Source: Chlorobaculum limnaeum (GTDB taxonomy: Bacteria > Bacteroidota > Chlorobiia > Chlorobiales > Chlorobiaceae). From it: 64,000 nt of DNA. Below the pieces are notes generated by a model, which was given only the letters and a program-made list of their open reading frames with translations, was not told the DNA's origin and searched no databases. This document shows, piece after piece, positions 56,693 to 64,000 of the stretch. A program made the position numbers and the translations under genes. The stretch is taken from assembly GCF_001747405.1 (NCBI RefSeq), contig NZ_CP017305.1, positions 886,001-950,000 on the forward strand, written 5' to 3'. Within the stretch, counting starts at the first letter, position 1. The number at the start of each line of letters is the position of its first letter.

Positions 56693-57667
56693 TTACTGAT
56701 CAGATATATTTGCAAGAAATCTTGCTGCTAGCTGACTGAATATTTCTCTTGCTTGTTTTCTTGAAGTTGTGTAACTACCTCTTGCCACCACCTTAATCAT
56801 AGGTGTGTGTGTGGATTGAGATTTAGGCGCAAGACTTGCTAAGTGCTTAATTTCTCCAAGATTCGGATTGATTGTTTCGTTGGCAAATATGGTTTCGAAC
56901 GTATCTTTAATAATGTTTGGAAATTGTTTGCTAATGGCGTTATAAGCCTCAACCATTCTTATACTGTCCTTCTCTTTTCGCTCCTTGTGCTGCTGCATTA
57001 CATATCCAAGAAACTTGACTTTCTTGTTGTTGTGGATCGGTAGCTCTTCTGGGTCTTCAGCATTATTTATTCCATTCTCTAAATCTTTTTGCCAGGTAGA
57101 TAAGGCTGTTCCGATATTTTTTATTGCCCATTTAGAAAAAATGTCGATTGTGGCTGGCAAAATAAAGAAATCTGATACTAATAAAATAGAGCGATTTATT
57201 GCTCCTAAAGATGGCCCCATATCGAAGAAAATGAAGTCGTATTTATTTGCTTTAACGATAAGGTCGTAAAAAACAAAAGTGGTTCTGAGACCCCTAGTGC
57301 CACCGGCTCTTGCCTCTCTCCAGTCCTGAGATAGCAAGTCTTCTTTCATCGCTAAACGGGGATCTCCAATGATCACGTCGCAACCGAAGCTGCTAACATT
57401 TCTGATTGGGAGTTTTTCCTTGTAACCCTTTCCAATGGAAAGAGGATGAATTACAGAATAGATGGTGAGCGGTTCATCTTTATCGTATTCTTCTATATAT
57501 TCATCATCTGATAAAAGGTATTGTGTAAGATTGCATTGAGGGTCTGCATCAATAAGCAAAATCTTCTTTTCACTATTAAATGCGAGTTCAGCTGCTAGAT
57601 TTGCAATTAACGTTGTCTTTCCGACACCACCCTTGTTGTTAAAAAAGCATACAGACTTTGATCCCAT
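56693..57667 (-). CDS. ParA/Soj-like ATPase associated with SIR2 protein
   Basis: The 324-residue protein has the deviant Walker A motif NKGGVGKTT at about 10-18, LLIDADPQCNLTQYLL, and the switch/Walker B region FIFFDMGPSLGAINRSILL, followed by KFLGYVMQQHKERKEKDS. This is the MinD/ParA fold of plasmid and phage partition ATPases. There is no ParB gene, centromere-like array or replication gene nearby, so partition is unlikely. It is the first gene of a two-gene AT-rich operon with the SIR2 protein and may be the sensor or regulator of that effector. Confidence 0.88.
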   Translation of the reverse strand: MGSKSVCFFNNKGGVGKTTLIANLAAELAFNSEKKILLIDADPQCNLTQYLLSDDEYIEEYDKDEPLTIYSVIHPLSIGKGYKEKLPIRNVSSFGCDVIIGDPRLAMKEDLLSQDWREARAGGTRGLRTTFVFYDLIVKANKYDFIFFDMGPSLGAINRSILLVSDFFILPATIDIFSKWAIKNIGTALSTWQKDLENGINNAEDPEELPIHNNKKVKFLGYVMQQHKERKEKDSIRMVEAYNAISKQFPNIIKDTFETIFANETINPNLGEIKHLASLAPKSQSTHTPMIKVVARGSYTTSRKQAREIFSQLAARFLANISDQ

Positions 57668-58213
57668 CTTTTGTCTTTTTACGTTTTAATGAAACTTCTT
57701 ATAGAAATTATACGGAAATAAGTCGATAAAGCAAGAACCTTCATAAGCCTGATAGACAAATTTTAAAAGAACTACATGACTTCTCTATCTCATTCAAGAA
57801 CAACCTTTTAGGTTCCTTGAACATATCGGCATTCTCTCATGGTCAACGAGGCAACAATACCCATCTAAAGCCGTTTCGGAAAGGGTAAAAAAGCTCGACA
57901 GCATGGCGATAATTATATATGCACAAAGACTACGCCTGAATTTCAGGTGAATTCTTTTTCCCATTCCTCAAAAAATCACCACCAAAGCTCACCCCCTCAT
58001 TCTCCACAGGCGCAACCGAGGCCCGATCTTTCCCCGCAAATCGATCCCTCGGCGCTTTTTCGCCTCGCCCCGATCCAGCGTTTTACAATTCGTCCAAAAT
58101 TCCTGATATTCAGGGTCGTCTCTACAACTTTCTGACCCGGCTTTGGTCGGTGTCATTGCATTTTTTCACTTCAAGTCCGCAGGGACTTTCAAAACGGTTT
58201 ATACACATAGTTT
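57668..58213. other. Intergenic region upstream of parA-like gene and aspS
   Basis: About 550 bases separate the divergent parA-like and aspS starts. The left 280 bases are AT-rich like the island, and the right part returns to host composition. The shift near 57950 may mark the island boundary. A 62-codon frame (57947-58135) looks spurious. I see no attachment-site repeat or tRNA fragment. Confidence 0.5.
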
Positions 58214-60025
58214 ATGAGCAAGGAGCCAACAACGGCCTTAAGTTTGCAGAACAGATTCAGAACGCACTATTGCAGCCTGTTGAACCGCAAGTCGGAGGGC
58301 GAGTCGGTGCGGCTTGGTGGCTGGGTGCACCGCATCCGCGACCACGGCGGCCTGATCTTCATCGATTTGCGCGACCACACCGGCATCTGCCAGCTCGTGG
58401 TGCTGCCCGAAAACGAAAGCCAGTTCAAGGCGGCCGAAGGGCTGCACTCCGAATCGGTGATCTCCGCCGAAGGCTCGGTGGTGCTCCGCTCCGACGAAAC
58501 GGTCAATCCGAGGCTCGCGTCGGGCGCGATCGAGGTGGTGGTCAACTCGATCCAGATCGAAAGCAACGCCCATCCGCTGCCCTTCCCGGTGGCCGACGAC
58601 ATGCCGACCTCCGAGGAGCTTCGTCTCAAATTCCGCTTCCTCGACCTGCGCCGCGAAAAGCTGCACGAGAACATCATCTTCCGCAGCAAGCTCACCGCCG
58701 CCGTGCGCAAATATCTGACCGATCTGGACTTCATCGAAATCCAGACGCCGATCCTCACCTCCAGCTCGCCCGAGGGCGCGCGCGATTTTCTCGTGCCGAG
58801 CCGCCTGCATCCCGGCAAGTTCTACGCGCTGCCGCAGGCTCCGCAGCAGTTCAAGCAGCTCCTGATGGTAGCCGGTTTTCCGCGCTACTTCCAGATCGCG
58901 CCCTGCTTCCGCGACGAGGACGCCCGCGCCGACCGCAGCCCCGGCGAGTTCTACCAGATCGATATCGAGATGTCCTTTGTCGAGCAGGACGACCTCTTCG
59001 TCATTCTCGAAGGGATGTTCAAGCACCTGGTCGAGAATATGTCGCAGAAGCGCATCGCGCAGTTCCCGTTCCCGCGCATCAGCTACAAGGATGTCATGAA
59101 CCGCTACGGCTCGGACAAGCCCGACCTGCGCATTCCACTCGAGATTCAGGATGTGACCGAACTGTTCGTCAACTCCGGCTTCAAGGTGTTCGCCTCGAAC
59201 ACGGTGGAAGGCTCGTGCGTCAAGGCGATGGTGCTGAAAGGGATGGGCGGTGAGTCGCGCCTCTTCTACGACAAGGCCGAGAAACGCGCTCGCGAGCTGG
59301 GTTCGGCGGGTCTGGCCTACATCCAGTTCCGCGAAGAGGGGCCGAAAGGGCCGGTGGTGAAGTTCCTCAAGGAGGAGGAGATGGCGGCGCTCAAGGAGCG
59401 GCTCGGCATCGTGACCGGCGATGTGGTGTTCTTCGGCGCCGGCAAGTGGGAGAAGACCTGCAAGATTATGGGCGGCATGAGAAATTACTTCGCCGACATC
59501 TTCCCGCTCGACAGGGACGAGCTGTCGTTCTGCTGGATCGTCGATTTCCCGATGTACGAGTACAACGAAGAGGCGAAAAAGATCGACTTCTCGCACAACC
59601 CCTTCTCGATGCCGCAGGGCGAGATGGAGGCGCTCGAATCGAAATTCCCGCTCGACATCCTCGCCTACCAGTACGACATCGTCTGCAACGGCATCGAACT
59701 CTCCAGCGGCGCGATCAGGAACCACCGCCCCGACATCATGTACAAAGCCTTCGAGATCGCGGGCTATCCGAAGGAAGAGGTTGACGCCCGTTTCGGCCAC
59801 ATGATCGAAGCCTTCAAGCACGGTGCGCCGCCGCACGGAGGCATCGCCCCCGGCCTCGACCGTCTGGTGATGATCCTGCGCGACGAGCAGAACATCCGCG
59901 AAGTGATCGCATTCCCGATGAACCAGTCCGCCCAGGATCTCATGATGGCGGCCCCGTCGGAAGTCACCCTCCAGCAGCTCAAGGAGCTTTGCATCAGGAT
60001 CGAACTGCCGGAAGCCGAGAAGTAA
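58214..60025 (+). CDS. aspS: Aspartyl-tRNA synthetase
   Basis: The 603-residue class II synthetase has the N-terminal OB anticodon-binding domain (about 30-130: [22 protein letters not shown]) and motif 1/2 regions ([64 protein letters not shown]). The bacterial GAD insertion (about 300-420) and motif 3 ([14 protein letters not shown]) follow. Length is typical of bacterial enzymes. Whether it is discriminating or also charges tRNA-Asn depends on the presence of gatCAB, not visible here. Confidence 0.96.
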   Translation: MSKEPTTALSLQNRFRTHYCSLLNRKSEGESVRLGGWVHRIRDHGGLIFIDLRDHTGICQLVVLPENESQFKAAEGLHSESVISAEGSVVLRSDETVNPRLASGAIEVVVNSIQIESNAHPLPFPVADDMPTSEELRLKFRFLDLRREKLHENIIFRSKLTAAVRKYLTDLDFIEIQTPILTSSSPEGARDFLVPSRLHPGKFYALPQAPQQFKQLLMVAGFPRYFQIAPCFRDEDARADRSPGEFYQIDIEMSFVEQDDLFVILEGMFKHLVENMSQKRIAQFPFPRISYKDVMNRYGSDKPDLRIPLEIQDVTELFVNSGFKVFASNTVEGSCVKAMVLKGMGGESRLFYDKAEKRARELGSAGLAYIQFREEGPKGPVVKFLKEEEMAALKERLGIVTGDVVFFGAGKWEKTCKIMGGMRNYFADIFPLDRDELSFCWIVDFPMYEYNEEAKKIDFSHNPFSMPQGEMEALESKFPLDILAYQYDIVCNGIELSSGAIRNHRPDIMYKAFEIAGYPKEEVDARFGHMIEAFKHGAPPHGGIAPGLDRLVMILRDEQNIREVIAFPMNQSAQDLMMAAPSEVTLQQLKELCIRIELPEAEK

Positions 60026-60060
60026 CGGCAGGCTGATCTGAAATATTGGTTGTAAATGAA

Positions 60061-60097
60061 AACTCCCACAAGACACATGGTTTTGTGGGAGTTTTTT
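60061..60097 (+). terminator. Rho-independent terminator after aspS
   Basis: Stem AACTCCCACAA (60061-60071)/TTGTGGGAGTT (60083-60093) is followed by TTTTG. It lies 35 bases past the aspS stop. The A-rich left side may let it also serve the convergent ZIP gene. Confidence 0.88.
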
Positions 60098-60135
60098 GTT
60101 CTGGAAATATTTCCCTCTTCGAAGTAAGAGCCTCT

Positions 60136-60942
60136 TCACAAAAACAGCAACAAGCTCACGGCCATGACCAGCATTCCGCCGACCAGGCCGCCGATGGCAA
60201 GGTGGTGTTCGCCGTACTCTTCGGCGGTGGGGAGGAGCTCGTCGAGCGAGATGTAGACCATGATTCCGGCGACGCTGGCGAAGACGAGGCCAAAGGTGAG
60301 GTCGTTGAAGAGCGAGCGCAGGAGGAAAAAGCCGATGATCGCTCCGACCGGTTCGGCCAGGCCGGAGAGGAACGAAAGCACGAAGGCTTTTTTCCGGCTT
60401 TTAGTCGCGAAGTAGATCGGGGCCGAGACCGCCAGCCCTTCCGGAATGTTGTGGATGGCGATGGCGACGGCGATGCTGATGCCGAGGGCCGGGTTCGACA
60501 GGCCGCTCATGAAGGTCGCCAGCCCTTCGGGGAAGTTGTGAATGGCGATGGCGAGCGCGGAAAACAGCCCCATCCGCAGCAGTTTGGCGCGCTCTTTTTC
60601 CGACGCCTCCTCGATGATTTTCTCGGTGTTGACCTCGTGCGGGTTTTCGTAGGCGGGTACCAGCCGGTCGATCAGCGCGATCACGAAAATACCGGCGAAA
60701 AAGGCGATCACCGTACACGCATAACCCGCCTTGCTGCCCAAAGCAACCGACAGCGAATCCTTTGCCTTGACGAAGATTTCGATCATCGAAACATAGAGCA
60801 TGACGCCTGCCGAAAAGCCGAGGGAGATGGTCAGTACTTTCGGGTTGACCTGTTTCGAGAGAAGGCCGATCAGGCTGCCAACGCCGGTGGAGAGGCCGGC
60901 GAACAGGGTGAGGAGAAATGCGAAGAGAATGTTTTCCGGCAT
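60136..60942 (-). CDS. zupT: ZIP family metal transporter
   Basis: From the ATG at 60940-60942 (MPENILFAFLLTLFAG) the product has 268 residues and about eight membrane helices. The metal-binding motifs of helices 4 and 5 are AIAIHNFPEGLATF and AIAIHNIPEGLAVS, and a Glu/Lys-rich cytoplasmic loop (about 105-130) lies between helices 3 and 4. This is the ZupT pattern for uptake of zinc, iron and other divalent metals. The frame is open to 61101, but that part has no family match. Confidence 0.92.
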   Translation of the reverse strand: MPENILFAFLLTLFAGLSTGVGSLIGLLSKQVNPKVLTISLGFSAGVMLYVSMIEIFVKAKDSLSVALGSKAGYACTVIAFFAGIFVIALIDRLVPAYENPHEVNTEKIIEEASEKERAKLLRMGLFSALAIAIHNFPEGLATFMSGLSNPALGISIAVAIAIHNIPEGLAVSAPIYFATKSRKKAFVLSFLSGLAEPVGAIIGFFLLRSLFNDLTFGLVFASVAGIMVYISLDELLPTAEEYGEHHLAIGGLVGGMLVMAVSLLLFL

Positions 60943-61141
60943 GGGTTGTCGCGAAATTGAACGGCTCGTTAAAAAGAGTAGCAAGAGTAACTTACCATTC
61001 TTCAGGAATGTCGTCAAGGCGTTTAAGTTTTGTGCTTGACGGTCGTTCAAAAAAACAGGACATATAGGTCTTAAAGTCCTGAATGTCCTGTGAAATTTCA
61101 ATTGCGAGAACCCCCGCCGATGTCATCCGATTTTTTGGGGA

Positions 61142-62593
61142 TTACAGGTATATCTCCGGCGTCAGTTTGCGGGTGAAGCGGTTCATGAGGAAGTTGACGA
61201 ACCAGACCCAGTTGAGCGGCTTGCCCTGCATTCGCTGCATGATGGCACGGCCTTTATAGACTTCGCGCTGGAGCTTGATGAAGTTTTCGAGCAGTTTTTC
61301 GCCCGAAATCTTTTTCGGCTCGAACATGTAGTGGTAGGTGTCGTATTTGTCCCAGTCCAGATGGCGCACCCTGTCCTTCATCTCTTCGAAGTAAGGTGTA
61401 CCGGGGAAGGGGGTTACCAGCGAGAAGACCGGGAACTCGATGCGGTTCTCCATGATGAAGTCGTAGGTCGCCTGGAAGCTCTTTTCGTTGTCGTCGTCGA
61501 AGCCGAACATGAAGTAACCCTGGATGGCGATCTTGTGCTTGTGCAGGTTGCTGACGACGTTCGAGTAGTTTTGCAGGCGGTTGGAGCCTTTGTTCATGCT
61601 CTTGAGAATGTCGGGGTTCAGCGACTCGAAGCCGATGCTCATGAGGTCGCAACCCGAACGTCCGGCGATTTCAGCCACCTCCGGCTTGTGCAGGAAGTTC
61701 ATCGAGATGTTGGCGTTCCAGCGCACGCCGAGTTTTTCCATGCCTTCGAGCAGCTCGGTGAAGTACTGCGGGCGGAAGCTGATGTTGTCGTCCATGAACG
61801 AAAAGCGCACGAGCTGTTTGCCGAGCCGCTCCTGATGCGAGCGCATTTCGTCGAGCACCAGTTCCATTTCGCGGTAGCGGAAGCTTTTGCCGTAAACGGT
61901 GGGCGTCGTGCAGAAGCTGCATCCGACCGGGCACCCCTTGGTGGCGAGTATCGGAATGAGCTGGCTGTATTTCTTGGCGTGCGGCGAGTTGAGAGCGAAA
62001 CTGAAATCGGGCGGAGTCATGGCCGTCATCGGCTTCAGCTCGCTGGCCTTGTAGATGCTTTTCATCTTGCCACGAAAAATATCCGTTGCAAGCTCCTCCC
62101 AGACCGACTCTATTTCGCCGTAAATCACGCTGGTGCAGTGCGATGTGGCCTCATCACGCAGCATGGTCGGGTGAACGCCGCCGAGCAGCACGATTTTGCC
62201 CTGCGCCTTGGCGCGGTCAGCGATGCTGTAGGCGTTTTTGGCGTTGAGCGTGCGCGAGGTGATGGCCACGACGTCGTAGCCCGAGAAGTCCTGCGGAATC
62301 GTATCGCCGGTGCGCTCGTCGAGGAAGGTCACGTCAAAGAACTTGCTGGCGAGGGTGGCGACCATGATCAGGTTCAGCGGCATACTCACCGTGCCGGAAT
62401 CGACCATCATGCTGGTCTGGCTCCTGGGCTGGACGAGCAGCCATTTTTTTCTGCTCTTCTGTTCTGCGGCGAGTATTTCGAGGGATGGCGCCGCGCCGTT
62501 CGAACGGGAAGCGGTGGATTCGGCTGTCTGAAGATCGTCTGCCAGCATGCCTTTCGAGGATAATATGGTGAGGACTACGGAACGAAACCACAA
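61142..62593 (-). CDS. B12-binding radical SAM protein, candidate bacteriochlorophyll methyltransferase (BchQ/BchR/BchE-like)
   Basis: The 483-residue protein has an N-terminal cobalamin-binding Rossmann domain (about 50-190: WLLVQPRSQTSMMVDSG, LLGGVHPTMLRDEA) and a radical SAM domain with CPVGCSFCTTPTVYG, FSFMDDNISFRP, GFESLNPDILKSMNKG and GYFMFGFDDDNEKSF. The C-terminal extension ends NRFTRKLTPEIYL. This is the class B methyltransferase layout shared by BchE, BchQ and BchR, the latter two adding methyl groups at C8 and C12 of bacteriochlorophyll c. The gene is monocistronic here, so the substrate cannot be fixed by context. An internal ATG 15 codons downstream is an alternative start. Confidence 0.7.
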   Translation of the reverse strand: MWFRSVVLTILSSKGMLADDLQTAESTASRSNGAAPSLEILAAEQKSRKKWLLVQPRSQTSMMVDSGTVSMPLNLIMVATLASKFFDVTFLDERTGDTIPQDFSGYDVVAITSRTLNAKNAYSIADRAKAQGKIVLLGGVHPTMLRDEATSHCTSVIYGEIESVWEELATDIFRGKMKSIYKASELKPMTAMTPPDFSFALNSPHAKKYSQLIPILATKGCPVGCSFCTTPTVYGKSFRYREMELVLDEMRSHQERLGKQLVRFSFMDDNISFRPQYFTELLEGMEKLGVRWNANISMNFLHKPEVAEIAGRSGCDLMSIGFESLNPDILKSMNKGSNRLQNYSNVVSNLHKHKIAIQGYFMFGFDDDNEKSFQATYDFIMENRIEFPVFSLVTPFPGTPYFEEMKDRVRHLDWDKYDTYHYMFEPKKISGEKLLENFIKLQREVYKGRAIMQRMQGKPLNWVWFVNFLMNRFTRKLTPEIYL

Positions 62594-62932
62594 GGTATGA
62601 AAATTTCCCTAAAAACCCTGTTAAGGCTTGAAAATCAGCGGGTCGATCAGGATGTAAAAATCAGGGCGTCGCAAGCATTGCTGTCAGGTTCGCGGATAGA
62701 TGGTTATCTCGTGGATTGCCGCGTCGCTGCGCTCCTCGCAATGACAGGTGGTAGGCAAGGTTACAAGAGGTAGGGCTGAAGCCCGGATTTATTGTGATGA
62801 ACTCTCACCCCGGCTTGAAAGCCGGGGCCAGCGAGCGTCAAAGTAAGGTCGAATGTCCGCCGGGTTAAAACCCGGCTGAATGCGGGAAATCTGGGGCAAT
62901 GTGACTATTTCTCTGCTTCGAACTCGATTCTC
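62594..62932. repeat. Intergenic region with a cluster of short hairpins
   Basis: No gene is seen. Three short palindromes lie close together: GGGC-TGAA-GCCC (62773-62784), CCCCGGC-TTGAAA-GCCGGGG (62808-62827) and GCCGGGTT-AA-AACCCGGC (62859-62876). They resemble an interspersed palindromic repeat family and may serve as terminators downstream of the thioesterase gene. Confidence 0.65.
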
Positions 62933-63382
62933 TTACCCCCGCTTTTCCAGCACGGCGACGGTGAAGCGGCTGACGCAGACGAGGCGGCCCTGGTCGTCGC
63001 GTATTCTGATGTCCCAGACCTGCGAGGTGCGTCCGAGGTGGAGCGGCGTGGCGGTGGCGTGCACGGAGCATTCGCCCTGGCGTACGGCGCGGAGGTGGTT
63101 GGCGTTGATCTCTTGGCCAACGATGAAATACTTCTCGCGATCCACGCAGTAAGATGCTGCAATGCTTCCGACCGTTTCGGCGAGGGCGAGCGAGGCGCCG
63201 CCGTGCAGAATGCCGATGCGCTGGATGGTGCGGTGATCGACGGGCATCGTGGCCGTCATGGAGTCGGGGCCGACAGCGGTGATTTCGATGCCGAGGTGGC
63301 GGGCCATCTGGCCTTCGACGATCTGCGAAGCGTTGACCTCTTCGGGAGTGACCGGAACGGTGAAAATCGAATCCTGTGTCAT
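62933..63382 (-). CDS. Hotdog-fold thioesterase, PaaI/YdiI family (possible MenI)
   Basis: From the ATG at 63380-63382 the product has 149 residues. It aligns closely with Escherichia coli YdiI/MenI: HLGIEITAVGPDSMTATMPVDHRT, ILHGGASLALAETVGSIAASY, GQEINANHLRAVRQGECSV and HLGRTSQVWDIRI. HGGASLALAET contains the catalytic region of this hotdog family. YdiI hydrolyses 1,4-dihydroxy-2-naphthoyl-CoA in menaquinone synthesis. Green sulfur bacteria make menaquinone, so the role is plausible, but related enzymes act on phenylacetyl-CoA and other substrates. The gene starts just downstream of a tRNA pair on the same strand. Confidence 0.85.
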   Translation of the reverse strand: MTQDSIFTVPVTPEEVNASQIVEGQMARHLGIEITAVGPDSMTATMPVDHRTIQRIGILHGGASLALAETVGSIAASYCVDREKYFIVGQEINANHLRAVRQGECSVHATATPLHLGRTSQVWDIRIRDDQGRLVCVSRFTVAVLEKRG

Positions 63383-63442
63383 GGGAAGAAAGTGTTGGGC
63401 TGGAGAGGAGCCGCAGCGTGGAACTGTCCGTCGTTGCCGGAG

Positions 63443-63515
63443 AGCGGGTGACGAGATTCGAACTCGCGACATTTTGCTTGGGAAGCAAACACTCTACCAA
63501 CTGAGTTACACCCGC
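63443..63515 (-). tRNA. tRNA-Gly (CCC)
   Basis: Read on the minus strand, a 7-bp acceptor GCGGGTG/CACCCGC, a D arm, the anticodon stem TTTGC/GCAAA with loop TTCCCAA (anticodon CCC) and a T arm GAGTTCGAATCTC fold as a cloverleaf. The CCA end is not encoded. Confidence 0.9.
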
Positions 63516-63564
63516 TTGTTCGATGCATCCCGCTTGCCGGTTGGTCAAGCGGGTGCTGTTCGGG

Positions 63565-63638
63565 TGGTGAGGGAGGGAGTTGAACCCTCGACCTCAGGGT
63601 TATGAATCCTGTGCTCTAACCAACTGAGCTACCTCACC
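63565..63638 (-). tRNA. tRNA-Met/Ile2 (anticodon CAT)
   Basis: A minus-strand cloverleaf has acceptor GGTGAGG/CCTCACC, the D-arm GCTCAGTTGGTTAGAGC, an anticodon loop TTCATAA (CAT) and T-arm GAGGGTTCAACTCCCTC. It looks like elongator tRNA-Met; CAT could also be a lysidine-modified tRNA-Ile. It lies about 50 bases upstream of tRNA-Gly in the same direction. Confidence 0.9.
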
Positions 63639-63692
63639 TTAAGGGCCACTAATATACGGCGTCGCTTTGCCAAAAGCAAGTGCCGGACAGGA

Positions 63693-64000
63693 TTAATTTT
63701 TCGATTTTCTCGCTTTCAGTCCGGCCAGGATCGCTTCACCGATGAAGACATCTTCGGGCGTGGTGATCTTGATGTTGTGGTAGCCGGTTTCGTAAGTCCT
63801 GATCTGCTGCTGCGGGAAATAGCGTTCCACCAGTGCGGCGTCGTCCGTGGCGTACCAGGCATCTTCCGCGGCGAGGCGGTGGGCTTCGATGAGTTTTCCA
63901 GGCGCGAATCCCTGCGGCGTCTGCACCTGGAGCAGGCGGCTGCGGTCGAGTGTTTCGCCGAAAATCTCCGGATTGCAGCCGACGTACTTGATCGTGTCCT
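63693..64000 (-). CDS. ispD: 2-C-methyl-D-erythritol 4-phosphate cytidylyltransferase, C-terminal part
   Basis: The minus-strand frame is open to the window edge, giving the last 102 codons. It has the IspD region VQTPQGFAPGKLIEAHRLA, then ATDDAALVE and TGYHNIKITTPEDVFIGEAILAG, which match the C-terminal third of IspD: the TPQ motif, TDD Asp and NIKITTPED. It is the MEP-pathway enzyme that makes CDP-methylerythritol for isoprenoids, needed here for bacteriochlorophyll tails, carotenoids and quinones. The N-terminal half is outside the window. Confidence 0.93.
   Translation of the reverse strand, partial: DTIKYVGCNPEIFGETLDRSRLLQVQTPQGFAPGKLIEAHRLAAEDAWYATDDAALVERYFPQQQIRTYETGYHNIKITTPEDVFIGEAILAGLKARKSKN

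Noticed and set aside
56693-57667. Plasmid partition function for the ParA-like protein
   Set aside because: No ParB, repeats resembling a centromere, or replication gene is nearby; its partner is a SIR2 protein.
58238-60139. A 633-codon minus-strand frame opposite aspS
   Set aside because: It mirrors aspS and has no domain character; aspS is complete with all class II motifs.

Overview
The window looks like a chromosomal segment of a green sulfur bacterium (Chlorobiaceae, most likely Chlorobaculum). It has moderately high G+C, the protein sequences have a Chlorobi character, and there is a B12-binding radical SAM protein of the kind used in bacteriochlorophyll methylation. It also carries an anaerobe-style oxidative stress cluster (PerR-like regulator, rubrerythrin, ferritin-like protein). 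The genus is inferred from sequence character, not from a database search.

Layout. 1-3.7 kb holds housekeeping genes: an ABC permease fragment, rplY, prs and lpxD. 3.8-7.9 kb holds a divergent pair that closely resembles the Vibrio cholerae CAI-1 quorum-sensing sensor/synthase pair cqsS and cqsA. 8.2-10.6 kb has an NTF2-like protein, an OmpA-type lipoprotein and a conserved hypothetical. 10.6-16.5 kb is a five-gene minus-strand MacAB/TolC-type efflux operon. 16.8-19.0 kb has a TPR protein, ddl and a CoA-binding protein, followed by a frameshifted ISL3-family insertion sequence (19.15-20.5 kb).

20.7-38 kb is an accessory region of giant secreted proteins. It holds a DUF4347-lipase-RTX protein, a small DUF4082/PEP-CTERM protein, a 5' fragment of a lipoate ligase gene, and a 2006-residue protein. 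That protein carries two alkaline phosphatase domains in permuted order inside Ig-like domains. It is followed by a second DUF4347 giant with two seven-repeat FG-GAP arrays and RTX repeats (split by a 1-base deletion), a second DUF4082/PEP-CTERM protein and the intact lipoate ligase gene. The [DUF4347 giant, PEP-CTERM protein, ligase 5' end] order occurs twice, so this block was duplicated.

38.1-45.1 kb returns to core metabolism: lipoate ligase, panB, pssA, purS, purQ, an UMF1-type MFS transporter, a DUF1847 protein, a DUF2141 protein and a MOSC protein. 45.2-49.5 kb is a minus-strand molybdenum cofactor operon (moaA, mobB-mobA fusion, moeA, moaC-moaB fusion). 49.8-51.4 kb is the ferritin/rubrerythrin/PerR stress cluster. 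It is followed by a YihY family membrane protein and by dnaX, which has an A10 slippery tract predicted to make the short gamma form.

55.1-57.7 kb is an AT-rich accessory island. It has a DUF4160-DUF2442-small ORF operon and a ParA-like ATPase followed by a SIR2-domain protein, a candidate defence module. 58.2-64 kb holds aspS, a ZIP metal transporter, the radical SAM protein, a PaaI/YdiI-type thioesterase, tRNA-Gly, tRNA-Met and the 3' part of ispD.
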